From: Pseudorhodoplanes sinuspersici
GTDB lineage: Bacteria; Pseudomonadota; Alphaproteobacteria; Rhizobiales; Xanthobacteraceae
Direction of reading: 5' to 3'
DNA length: 64,000 nt
NCBI RefSeq assembly: GCF_002119765.1
Contig: NZ_CP021112.1
Coordinates: 1,296,501 to 1,360,500, forward strand
Both the position numbers and the translations under genes were made by a program. This document shows, piece after piece, positions 25,969-33,742 of the stretch (the first letter of the stretch is position 1; each line of letters starts with the position of its first letter). A model generated the notes under the pieces. That model saw only the letters and a program-made list of their open reading frames with translations, had not been told where the DNA came from and ran no database searches.

Positions 25969-28290
25969 GTGCCAGACCATCACAATGATCCCCGCGTCGA
26001 GGATGACGCCCTCATCCGCGGCCGCGGCAAGTTTGTCGACGATGTCGAAAAGCAGGGCGTCGGGCACGCCGTCTTTGTGCGCTCGCCCCATGCCCATGCC
26101 CGGATTGTTTCCATTGCCACGGACGAGGCGGCAAAAATGCCGGGCGTCATCGGCGTGCTCACGGCCGCCGACCTTCCTGGCATCGGCACGGTGACGCGCC
26201 ATCCGCCGATCCCTGGTCGTGGCGGCGCCAAGATCGCATTCTCACATCGCCCGCCTTTGGCGCAGCACAAGGTCATGCATGTCGGCGAGGCGGTGGCGAT
26301 GGTGGTGGCCGATACCCTCACAGCGGCGCTCGATGCTGCTGAACAGGTGATGGTGGATTATGAAGAATTGCCATCGGTGATCGATGCGCGCGCCGCGCTG
26401 CAGCCGGATGCGCCGCAGCTCTTCGACACCATTCCGAACAATCTCGCGCTCGATTGGCCCGGACCTGTTGACGATCCCGCGAATGTCGACGCGATCGAGC
26501 AGATTCTCCAGACGGCTGCACATGTCGCGCGCGTGACGGTAACGCATCAGCGTATGGTGATGGCGCCGATGGAAATGCGCGGCGGCACCGCGGGCTACGA
26601 TGCCAAAACCGAGCGTTACACCCTGCGCGTCTGCTCGCAGGGCGCAGGTCCGATGCGCGACATGCTCGCCGCGATCATGGGCATCGACAGAAGCGCGCTG
26701 CGCGTCATTACAGAAGATGTCGGCGGTGCATTCGGTTTGAAGAGCGGCGCCTATCCCGAATATCCAACGCTGCTGGCCGCGGCGAAGATATTCGGTCGCA
26801 AGATTCACTGGATGGCGAACCGCTCGGAAGCCTTCAACAGCGACAATCAGGCACGCGACAATGTCACGGTCGGCGAACTGGCGCTCGACGAGAACGGAAA
26901 ATTTCTCGCGCTGCGCGCGCGGCAGGTGCAAAATCTCGGCGCCTATGTTGCCTCGGCCGGCATCCAGCTTGCGACCAACAACTACGCGCGCTGTTTTCCG
27001 GCCGTGTATGATATTCCCAAGCTCGATATCGGCGTGCAGTGCGTTTACACCAATACGCTGCCGACCGGCCCCTATCGCGGCGCCGGCCGTCCCGAAGCCA
27101 ATTATGTCATCGAACGTCTTGTCGATGAAGCCGCACGCGTCACCGGCATCGATCGCGTGACGCTGCGCCGGCGTAATCTCATTCCGGCGTCCGCGATGCC
27201 CTACAAGACGGCGATCGGCACGACCTTCGACAGCGGCGAATTTCCGGAGATTTTCGACAAGGCGCTGACGCTCGCCGATTTCGACAATTTCGACAAGCGC
27301 CGCAGCGAATCCGAAGCGAACGGAAAGCTGCGCGGACTTGGCCTGTCCTGCTTCCTCGAACATTCCGGCGGCGTGCCCAACGAAGGCGCTTACCTGACCT
27401 TCCCCGGCAAGGACACGCTGATGGTCAACCTGAATGTCGGCAATACCGGCCAGGGTCACGCCACGGTTTATCCGCGGCTTGTGGCCGAGAAGCTCGGCAT
27501 CGATGTCGTGCATGTGAAGCACAAGTCCGGCGACAGCGATCTCGACATCAAGGGCTCCCCGTCGGTCGCTTCGCGTTCCACCATCACCGCCGGCACCGCC
27601 GTGGTGCGCACCATCGAAGCCATGATCGAAAAGGGCAAGACCCTCGCCGCACATGTGCTCGAAGCCGACGAGAAAGACATCGCCTATGCCAGCGGCGCCT
27701 TCACCGTGATCGGTACCGATCGCCAGATCGGCTTGTTCGATCTTGCCGCCAAGGCTGTCGAGCTGAAGGACAAGGGCGAGGTCACAGACACGCTCGACAC
27801 CAAGCTCGATGTCGATACGCCGCAGACCTTCCCGAACGGTTGCCACATCGCTGAAGTCGAGATCGAACCGGAGACCGGCGAACTTGCGGTCGTGGCGTAT
27901 TACGCGGTCGACGATTGCGGCGTCATGCTCAACCACAAACTCGTGCATGGCCAGGTGCAGGGCGGGTTGGCACAAGGCATCGGCCAGGCGCTTCTTGAAA
28001 ACGCCGTCTATGACTCATCGAGCGGTCAGCTCGTGACTGGTTCGTTCATGGATTACGCGATGCCGCGCGCGCATCACATACCGTCGCTGCTGCGCGACGA
28101 CGCCCATCCGGTGCCGGCGACGACCAATCCGCTCGGTGTGAAGGGTGTCGGCGAAGCCGGCACCACCGCTTCGCTCGCCGCGATCATGAATGCGATTGCC
28201 GATGCGGTGCCGACGGCCGCGCATATGGACATGCCCGCGACCATCGAGAAAGTCTGGCGGGCCTGTCAGGAGATGCAGCAGGCGGAATGA
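25969..28290 (+). CDS. Xanthine dehydrogenase/CoxL-family molybdopterin-binding subunit
   Basis: 773 residues from a GTG at 25969 (GGAAG 9 bases upstream). The frame is open from 25801, but that stretch is non-homologous and overlaps a base-paired region. Domains: aldehyde oxidase/xanthine dehydrogenase a/b hammerhead (RVEDDALIRGRGKFVDD...), then the Moco-binding large domain with EDVGGAFGLKSGAYPEY, TGPYRGAGRPEANYVIER and the GVKGVGEAGTTA Glu. The AYRCSFR motif of true form I CO dehydrogenase is absent, so the substrate is probably not CO. No CoxM (FAD) or CoxS (2Fe-2S) gene is adjacent. Confidence 0.9.
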   Translation: MPDHHNDPRVEDDALIRGRGKFVDDVEKQGVGHAVFVRSPHAHARIVSIATDEAAKMPGVIGVLTAADLPGIGTVTRHPPIPGRGGAKIAFSHRPPLAQHKVMHVGEAVAMVVADTLTAALDAAEQVMVDYEELPSVIDARAALQPDAPQLFDTIPNNLALDWPGPVDDPANVDAIEQILQTAAHVARVTVTHQRMVMAPMEMRGGTAGYDAKTERYTLRVCSQGAGPMRDMLAAIMGIDRSALRVITEDVGGAFGLKSGAYPEYPTLLAAAKIFGRKIHWMANRSEAFNSDNQARDNVTVGELALDENGKFLALRARQVQNLGAYVASAGIQLATNNYARCFPAVYDIPKLDIGVQCVYTNTLPTGPYRGAGRPEANYVIERLVDEAARVTGIDRVTLRRRNLIPASAMPYKTAIGTTFDSGEFPEIFDKALTLADFDNFDKRRSESEANGKLRGLGLSCFLEHSGGVPNEGAYLTFPGKDTLMVNLNVGNTGQGHATVYPRLVAEKLGIDVVHVKHKSGDSDLDIKGSPSVASRSTITAGTAVVRTIEAMIEKGKTLAAHVLEADEKDIAYASGAFTVIGTDRQIGLFDLAAKAVELKDKGEVTDTLDTKLDVDTPQTFPNGCHIAEVEIEPETGELAVVAYYAVDDCGVMLNHKLVHGQVQGGLAQGIGQALLENAVYDSSSGQLVTGSFMDYAMPRAHHIPSLLRDDAHPVPATTNPLGVKGVGEAGTTASLAAIMNAIADAVPTAAHMDMPATIEKVWRACQEMQQAE

Positions 28291-28293
28291 AGT

Positions 28294-28470
28294 CTTCACC
28301 CTCCCCTTGTGGGGAGGGTCGCGAGCATCGCAGGCAAGTTTACGCAGCCTGCGTATACTTGGCTGCGTGCGAGCGGGGTGGGGGTGGAAATTTGCGTCTC
28401 GCTACCACCCCCACCCCGCCTGCCTTCGCTACGCTCGTCAGTCGACCCTCCCCACAAGGGGGAGGGTAAG
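28294..28470. repeat. Palindromic repeat element between convergent genes
   Basis: About 175 bases bounded by TCTTCACCCTCCCCTTGTGG and CCCCACAAGGGGGAGGGTAAG, with an inner inverted repeat (GGGGTGGGGGTGG... CCACCCCCACCCC). A relative lies at 38304-38466. Typical of rhizobial dispersed palindromes; no coding content. It separates the convergent CoxL-like and aldehyde dehydrogenase genes and may terminate both. Confidence 0.85.
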
Positions 28471-28484
28471 AAAGATATCGCGGC

Positions 28485-29912
28485 TTACCCCTGCGAGATG
28501 AACTTGCGGTTGGTGTAACCTTCAAGCCCCTCGATGCCGCCTTCCTGGCCGTAGCCGGATTCCTTGATGCCGCCGAACGGGGTTTCCGGCGTCGAAATCG
28601 CGACCGAATTCACACCGACCATACCGGACTGAAGCGCATCGCCGATCATCGTCGCGGTCTGTGTATTGGTGGTGAAGGCATAGGAGGCGAGGCCATAGGG
28701 CAGCGAGTTCGCGCGCTCGACCACTTCATCGAAGGTCTTGAACCGCACGATCGGCGCCACCGGCCCGAACGGTTCATCGGTCATGATCTTGGAATCGTCC
28801 GGCACATCGGTGATGACCGTCGGCTCGAAGAAATTGCCCTGATTGCCATGTCGCTTGCCGCCGGTGACGATCTTGCCGCCGCGGCTCTTGGTGTCCTGCA
28901 CGATCGCTTCCATCGCATCGAGCCGGCGCGGATTGGCGAGCGGTCCCATCGTCGTGCCCTGCTCCAGGCCATCGCCGAGCTTGATGTTGTTCGCAAATTC
29001 GGTGAAGCGCGACAGGAAGCGGTCATAGACACCGTCCTGCACGTAGAAGCGCGTCGGCGAGATACAGACCTGACCCGCATTACGGAATTTGAACGCCGCG
29101 ATCGTGTCGGCAGTCTTTTCCGGATCGGCATCGCCGAATACGACCACCGGCGAATGCCCACCGAGCTCCATGGTCGCGCGCTTCATACCCTTGGCAGCAA
29201 GGCCCGCAAGATGCTTGCCGACCGGGATCGAGCCGGTGAAGGAGATCTTCCTGACGATATCCGAGCCGATCAGATGTTCGGACACGTCCGATGGCACACC
29301 GAACACGAGATTGAGCACGCCCTTCGGCACACCGGCATCGTCGAAGCACTTCACCAGCTCGACGCAGGCGCCCGGCGTTTCTTCTGCCGCTTTCAGGATG
29401 AGCGAGCAGCCGGCGGCCAACGCACCGGCGATCTTGCGCACCGGCGTCAACGTCGGGAAATTCCACGGCGTGAAAGCCGCGACAACGCCGACCGGTTCCT
29501 GCGTCACCAACTGGCGCACATTCTTGCCGCGGCCGGGAACAATGCGGCCATAGGCCCGGCGACCTTCTTCCGCCATCCAGTCGATGATGTCGGCGGTGGT
29601 GATGACTTCGCCGCGCGCTTCGGCGAGCGGCTTGCCCTGCTCCTGCACCATCACGCGGGCGATGTGCTCGGCACGCTCGCGCACGAGATCGGCCGCCTTG
29701 CGCAGCACCTTGGCGCGATCATAAGCGGACGTTGCGCGCCATACCGCAAAGCCCTTGTCGGCGGCGTCCAATGCGCGATCGAGATCGGCCTTTGTGGCAT
29801 GCGGCAAAGTTCCCAGCGACTTCCCGGTGGCAGGGTTGAGCACCTCTTCGCCCTTGCGGCTCGCGCCGTTCAGCCATTCGCCATCGATGTAGAGCTGCAG
29901 GTCGGTGTACAT
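28485..29912 (-). CDS. NAD(P)+-dependent aldehyde dehydrogenase (succinate-semialdehyde type)
   Basis: 475 residues from MYTDLQLYIDGEW (ATG 29910-29912, GAGGAAAG upstream). Catalytic residues are clear: MELGGHSPVVVF holds the general-base Glu and FRNAGQVCISPTRFYV the nucleophile Cys. VAAFTPWNFPTLTPVRKIAGALAAGC is the cofactor-binding entry. The overall pattern is closest to succinate-semialdehyde dehydrogenase/GabD-like enzymes, but the aldehyde is not certain. It follows the crotonase gene on the same strand after a 220-base gap containing two palindromes. Confidence 0.9.
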   Translation of the reverse strand: MYTDLQLYIDGEWLNGASRKGEEVLNPATGKSLGTLPHATKADLDRALDAADKGFAVWRATSAYDRAKVLRKAADLVRERAEHIARVMVQEQGKPLAEARGEVITTADIIDWMAEEGRRAYGRIVPGRGKNVRQLVTQEPVGVVAAFTPWNFPTLTPVRKIAGALAAGCSLILKAAEETPGACVELVKCFDDAGVPKGVLNLVFGVPSDVSEHLIGSDIVRKISFTGSIPVGKHLAGLAAKGMKRATMELGGHSPVVVFGDADPEKTADTIAAFKFRNAGQVCISPTRFYVQDGVYDRFLSRFTEFANNIKLGDGLEQGTTMGPLANPRRLDAMEAIVQDTKSRGGKIVTGGKRHGNQGNFFEPTVITDVPDDSKIMTDEPFGPVAPIVRFKTFDEVVERANSLPYGLASYAFTTNTQTATMIGDALQSGMVGVNSVAISTPETPFGGIKESGYGQEGGIEGLEGYTNRKFISQG

Positions 29913-30074
29913 GGACTTTCCTCGACGATTTTCGGTTTTGATCTGTGATTGAGGAGCACGGCGCATATCGCCGCCCCCGAAAACTCAATGGCCGCACGTT
30001 AACAAGACACCGGGGCGGCATCACGCAACGGCGGATCAGGGCGCGGACGCGTCTTAGCAGCTTTGCCGCGGCGT

Positions 30075-30113
30075 CACCACCGCACAGTGGTGAACGCCTT
30101 TCACAAAGTGAAA
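30075..30113. promoter_or_regulatory. Two short palindromes upstream of the aldehyde dehydrogenase gene
   Basis: CACCAC-cgcaca-GTGGTG (30075-30092) and TTTCAC-aaa-GTGAAA (30099-30113) are perfect inverted repeats in the 220-base gap between the crotonase stop and the dehydrogenase start. The second has the size of a repressor operator; the first could be a weak terminator stem. The ligand is unknown. Confidence 0.4.
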
Positions 30114-30132
30114 TTGCAGGAACTCAAAACTG

Positions 30133-30918
30133 CTACTGCCCGGTAAAAGCGGGCTTTCGCTTTTCCATGAAGGCGGTGCGACCCTCAATGTAATCCTTGC
30201 TGTCGAAACAGCGCTGCACGCTGGCGGTTGCCGCCTTCATGTCGCGCTGCGCTTCGTCCTTCATCGCTTCCCCCACGATCAGCTTGATCGAACCGACGGT
30301 CAGCGGCGCGTTGCCGGCGATGATCTCGGCGTAATTCTTCACATAGCTCTCGAGGTCGGCGTCCGGCACCACGCGATTGACGAAGCCCATCATCCGCGCT
30401 TCCTCAGCGTCGAATTGCCGCGCGGTGAAGAAAATCTCCTTGGCGAAGGATGGCCCGACCACATTGATCAGCCGCTTCACGCCCTTGTAATCGTAACCGA
30501 GGCCGAGCTTCGCCGCCGGAATGCCGAATTTCGATCCCGGCGTGCAGATGCGCATATCGCAGCAGGTGGCGAGCGCCATGCCGCCGCCGATGCAATAGCC
30601 GCGGATCATCGCAATCGTCGGCTTCGGAAAATCGTGTACGCCAGAGAAGGCCTGCTCTGTGGTCGCGTTGTATTTCGCGACACCTTCGGCCGTGCTGCGC
30701 TCATTGCCGAATTTGGAAATGTCTGCGCCCGACACGAAGGCCTTGCCACCGGCGCCGGTGAGCACCACCACGCGCACCGAGTCGTCGCTACGGAAATCGT
30801 CGAGAATGGCGCGCGTCGCCGCCCACATTTCCAGAGACACCGCATTGTGCCGTTCCGGATTGTTGAAGATCACGTAGCCGACCCCGCCTTCCTTGCGCGA
30901 GAGCATCTTGTCGGTCAT
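30133..30918 (-). CDS. Crotonase-fold (enoyl-CoA hydratase-like) protein
   Basis: 261 residues with the crotonase fold: VVVLTGAGGKAFVSGADISKF (first oxyanion-hole strand), MIRGYCIGGGMALATCCDMRI, then SKFGIPAAKLGLGYDYKGVKRL and EIFFTARQFDAEEARMMGFVNRVV. The two glutamates used by true hydratases are replaced: GGGxELA reads GGGMALA and PE reads PA. It may therefore catalyse another crotonase reaction, such as isomerisation, decarboxylation or thioester hydrolysis. This residue pattern occurs in a common proteobacterial subgroup. It lies 71 bases downstream of the CoA-transferase gene on the same strand and is probably part of one operon with it. Confidence 0.88.
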   Translation of the reverse strand: MTDKMLSRKEGGVGYVIFNNPERHNAVSLEMWAATRAILDDFRSDDSVRVVVLTGAGGKAFVSGADISKFGNERSTAEGVAKYNATTEQAFSGVHDFPKPTIAMIRGYCIGGGMALATCCDMRICTPGSKFGIPAAKLGLGYDYKGVKRLINVVGPSFAKEIFFTARQFDAEEARMMGFVNRVVPDADLESYVKNYAEIIAGNAPLTVGSIKLIVGEAMKDEAQRDMKAATASVQRCFDSKDYIEGRTAFMEKRKPAFTGQ

Positions 30919-30989
30919 TTTTTCTCAGTCCTTTATCGCTTCGTTTTCCGTTCGTTCCGCAAAAGCGGGGACGAACGCGACTCATGGAG

Positions 30990-32252
30990 TTACGTCGCGC
31001 CGGCCTTCTTCAGCTCTTCAATCTCGCCGGCGCTAAACCCGAACTCCGCCAACACCTCATCGGTATGCTCGCCGCGCTCAGGCGAATGCATCACCACCTT
31101 GCTCGGCGTGCGCGACAGCGACACCGGCTGCCGGACCACCTGCAGCGTCCCGCGATCCGGCGTCTTCATAGCAGTCGCAACACCGATATGCTTCACCTGC
31201 GGGTCGGCGAACATCTCGTCGATGGCGTAGATCGGTCCCGCGGCGACGCCCTGTGCGTTCAGTTGCTCGATCCAGTAGGCACTGGTGTTGCTGGCGAGAA
31301 CGCTCTCGATGTCGGCATTCATCGCGTCGCGGTTCTGCACCCGCAGCGCATTGCTGGCGTAATTCGGATTGTCGAGGAAATGCTCGGCCCCGATCGCCTT
31401 GCAGAAGCGTGTCCAAGTCGGCGAACCCGTGGTCGCGATATTGATCTGTCCGTCCTTGGTTTTGTACACGCCGGTCGGAATGCTGGTCGGATGATTGTTG
31501 CCCGCCTGCCCCGGCACCACCTTGTCGATCAGCCAGCGCGCCGCCTGGAAATCCAGCATGAAGATCTGGGCCGCCAGCAGCGAGGCCTCGACATATTGTC
31601 CTTCGCCCGACCGCTCGCGCTCCAGCAAAGCCACCATGATGCCGAGCGCCGCGAACAGGCCCGCCGCCATGTCGGCGACCGCAGCGCCCGCGCGCACTGG
31701 CCCCTGTCCCGGCAAGCCGGTCACGGACATCAGCCCGCCCATGCCCTGCGCAATCTGGTCGAAGCCTGGCCATGTCTCGTAAGGCCCGGTCTGACCATAG
31801 GCCGAGATGCTGGCATAAACGATACGCGGATTGACGGCCTTCAGGTCCGGATAATCGATCTTCAGCCGCCGTTTCACATCGGGGCGGAAATTCTCGATCA
31901 GGATGTCGGCTTTTTCGGCGAGGCGCAGCAGGGTCGCGCGGCCCTGCTCGCTCTTCAGGTCCAGTGTGATGCTGCGCTTGTTCCGGTGCAGATTCTGGAA
32001 ATCCCCGGCATGACGCGGGCCGCCGATCGGATCGCCACCCTCCAGCCGCTCCGGCGCCTCGATCTTGATCACGTTGGCGCCCCAGTCGGCGAATTGCCGG
32101 GCGCAAGTCGGGCCGGCACGGACCCGGGACAAATCAAGGACAGTCAGATTTTGCAGCGCCGTCGACGCACGCGGAATATTGGGCGAAATACTGGATTTGT
32201 CGGGCAATGGTATTTCCTGCGGTGTTGGAAGCAGCCGGCTAGCGGCAGACAA
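30990..32252 (-). CDS. CaiB/BaiF family III CoA-transferase
   Basis: 420 residues, complete. The conserved blocks are LTVLDLSRVRAGPTCARQFADWGANVIKIEAPE, HRNKRSITLDLK, IENFRPDVKRRLKIDYPDLKAVNPRIVYASIS and PGFDQIAQGMGGLMSVTG, which contains the catalytic Asp. The C-terminal small domain holds ATTGSPTWTRFCKAIG. It activates a carboxylic acid with CoA, probably feeding the crotonase and dehydrogenase genes downstream. It resembles the partial enzyme at the window start only at family level. The N-terminal 30 residues are variable, so the start could be later. Confidence 0.9.
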   Translation of the reverse strand: MSAASRLLPTPQEIPLPDKSSISPNIPRASTALQNLTVLDLSRVRAGPTCARQFADWGANVIKIEAPERLEGGDPIGGPRHAGDFQNLHRNKRSITLDLKSEQGRATLLRLAEKADILIENFRPDVKRRLKIDYPDLKAVNPRIVYASISAYGQTGPYETWPGFDQIAQGMGGLMSVTGLPGQGPVRAGAAVADMAAGLFAALGIMVALLERERSGEGQYVEASLLAAQIFMLDFQAARWLIDKVVPGQAGNNHPTSIPTGVYKTKDGQINIATTGSPTWTRFCKAIGAEHFLDNPNYASNALRVQNRDAMNADIESVLASNTSAYWIEQLNAQGVAAGPIYAIDEMFADPQVKHIGVATAMKTPDRGTLQVVRQPVSLSRTPSKVVMHSPERGEHTDEVLAEFGFSAGEIEELKKAGAT

Positions 32253-32303
32253 TCCCCGAACGGCGCGGCAAATTCAACTCGCGCTTTGCTCCGGATTTGC
32301 AGG

Positions 32304-32534
32304 TCAAACCTTCCGGATCCTGAAGGTCAGAACATCGTCTGCCCGCTCGGCCGCTTCCAGCGCATCGCCGGTTTGGTTGATCAGGTTCGGAATATCGATC
32401 GAGGCCAGCGGGTCGGTGCATTCGACCAGGATCACCTCGCCCGCCGCCATGCCGCGCAGGATCTTGCGGGTACGGAGCGCCGGGAGCGGGCATTTGAGGC
32501 CACGCAGATTGATGACTTTTTCGGTCATGGTCAT
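32304..32534 (-). CDS. TusA-family sulfurtransferase
   Basis: 76 residues with the SirA/TusA signature NLRGLKCPLPALRTRKILRGMAAGEVILVECTDP, where Cys15 carries the persulfide. TusA-like proteins pass sulfur to tRNA thiolation, molybdenum-cofactor enzymes or FdhD-type pathways. Placed 95 bases upstream of, and divergent from, the molybdopterin genes, so a sulfur-supply role in that pathway is attractive but inferred. It may start at M1 or M3. Confidence 0.9.
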   Translation of the reverse strand: MTMTEKVINLRGLKCPLPALRTRKILRGMAAGEVILVECTDPLASIDIPNLINQTGDALEAAERADDVLTFRIRKV

Positions 32535-32629
32535 AGGCCCGCTCTATCGACGGCTCGCCCGTCCAATTCGGAAACCGGCAATATTTCAGTCGCTTGACCC
32601 AGTATGGATGCTTCGTCAGAAACGCAAGC

Positions 32630-33742
32630 ATGAACGCGGACATCGCCGCCACCCAAAGGATTGCCCGGCTGGCACCGCTGGCCGATGTGTTGGCCTTGCT
32701 GAGCCGGATCGCTCCGGTAGCTGCGCGGGAGGTGCCGGTTGCGCAGGCGCTGGGTCATGTGCTCGCTACAGATGCGATCGCGGCAAAGGCACAACCAGCG
32801 ACAGCCTTGGCGGCACGCGATGGCTGGGCCGTGGATGCCGATGCCACGCGCGACGCCGGGCCCTATGCGCCGATGATGTTGCCGCCATCGACCCGGCGCA
32901 TCGATGCCTTCGCACCGATGCCGCCCGGAACCGACGCCGTCGCTCCGATCGACGCTGTCACGGTCATTGGCGGCCTGATGCAGATCGTCGCACCGGTTGG
33001 ACCGGGTGAAGGCGTGATGCCACCCGGCGGCGATGCCGAAGGTGGCGCCGTCCTGCGCAAGGCGGGAAAGCCTTTGCGCGCGATTGACATCGCCTCGTTC
33101 GCGGCGCTCGGCTTGATGCAAGTCAGCATCCGCAAGCCGCGCATTCGCATCGTGCTTGCAAGACGCGACGATGCAATTTTGCAATCGATCGGCGATTTCT
33201 TCACGAGCGCTGCAAGATCAGCCGGCGCCGATGTGACGCTGGCTGACGATCTCGATGCCGGCTTGCGCGACACCGGCATTGACGCGTTGATCGGCGTCGG
33301 CGGCACCGGCAGTGGATGCAACGATCGCGCCATCACGGCATTGTCGCACGCGGGCACATTGGCGTGTCACGGCATCGGAATATCGCCGGGAGAAACGGCC
33401 GCTTTCGGTCATGTGGAGAAACGGCCGGTGTTGCTCGTTCCCGGCCGCATCGATTCAGCGCTTGCCTGCTGGTTGACGCTGGTGCAGCCGCTGATTGTGA
33501 AACTCAGCGGCTGCGTCACAAATGAATTCGTCTTTTCCGCAAAACTGTCGCGAAAGATAACCTCCACCATCGGTCTTGCCGAAGTCGTTCCTGTCCGCCG
33601 CGACGGCGACACAATCACGCCGCTCGCATCCGGCATGCTGCCGCTGCAAATGTTATTGCAAGCCGATGGATGGGTACTGGTGCCAGCGGACAGCGAAGGT
33701 TATCCGGCCGGCACCATTGTTCCGGTGAGGCCGCTGCCGTGA
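32630..33742 (+). CDS. Degenerate MoeA-like molybdopterin-binding protein
   Basis: 370 residues that follow the MoeA domain order but with eroded motifs. ALGHVLATDAIA corresponds to MoeA residues before the active-site loop. PPFDNSAVDGYA is reduced to ALAARDGWAVDA. The GGxSxGxxD loop reads GGTGSGCND, and GLPGNPxSA reads LVPGRIDSALAC. The ATG at 32630 is chosen over a TTG at 32594. It overlaps the next gene by 4 bases (GTGA). It probably binds a pterin or molybdate intermediate without full insertase activity; it heads the cluster of three MoeA-fold genes. Confidence 0.72.
   Translation: MNADIAATQRIARLAPLADVLALLSRIAPVAAREVPVAQALGHVLATDAIAAKAQPATALAARDGWAVDADATRDAGPYAPMMLPPSTRRIDAFAPMPPGTDAVAPIDAVTVIGGLMQIVAPVGPGEGVMPPGGDAEGGAVLRKAGKPLRAIDIASFAALGLMQVSIRKPRIRIVLARRDDAILQSIGDFFTSAARSAGADVTLADDLDAGLRDTGIDALIGVGGTGSGCNDRAITALSHAGTLACHGIGISPGETAAFGHVEKRPVLLVPGRIDSALACWLTLVQPLIVKLSGCVTNEFVFSAKLSRKITSTIGLAEVVPVRRDGDTITPLASGMLPLQMLLQADGWVLVPADSEGYPAGTIVPVRPLP

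Noticed and set aside
26242-27975. 577-codon open frame on the minus strand
   Set aside because: It lies opposite the CoxL-like gene; no family resemblance, a His/Arg-rich composition typical of antisense frames in GC-rich DNA.
30984-32597. 537-codon open frame on the plus strand
   Set aside because: Antisense to the CoA-transferase; no recognisable domain.
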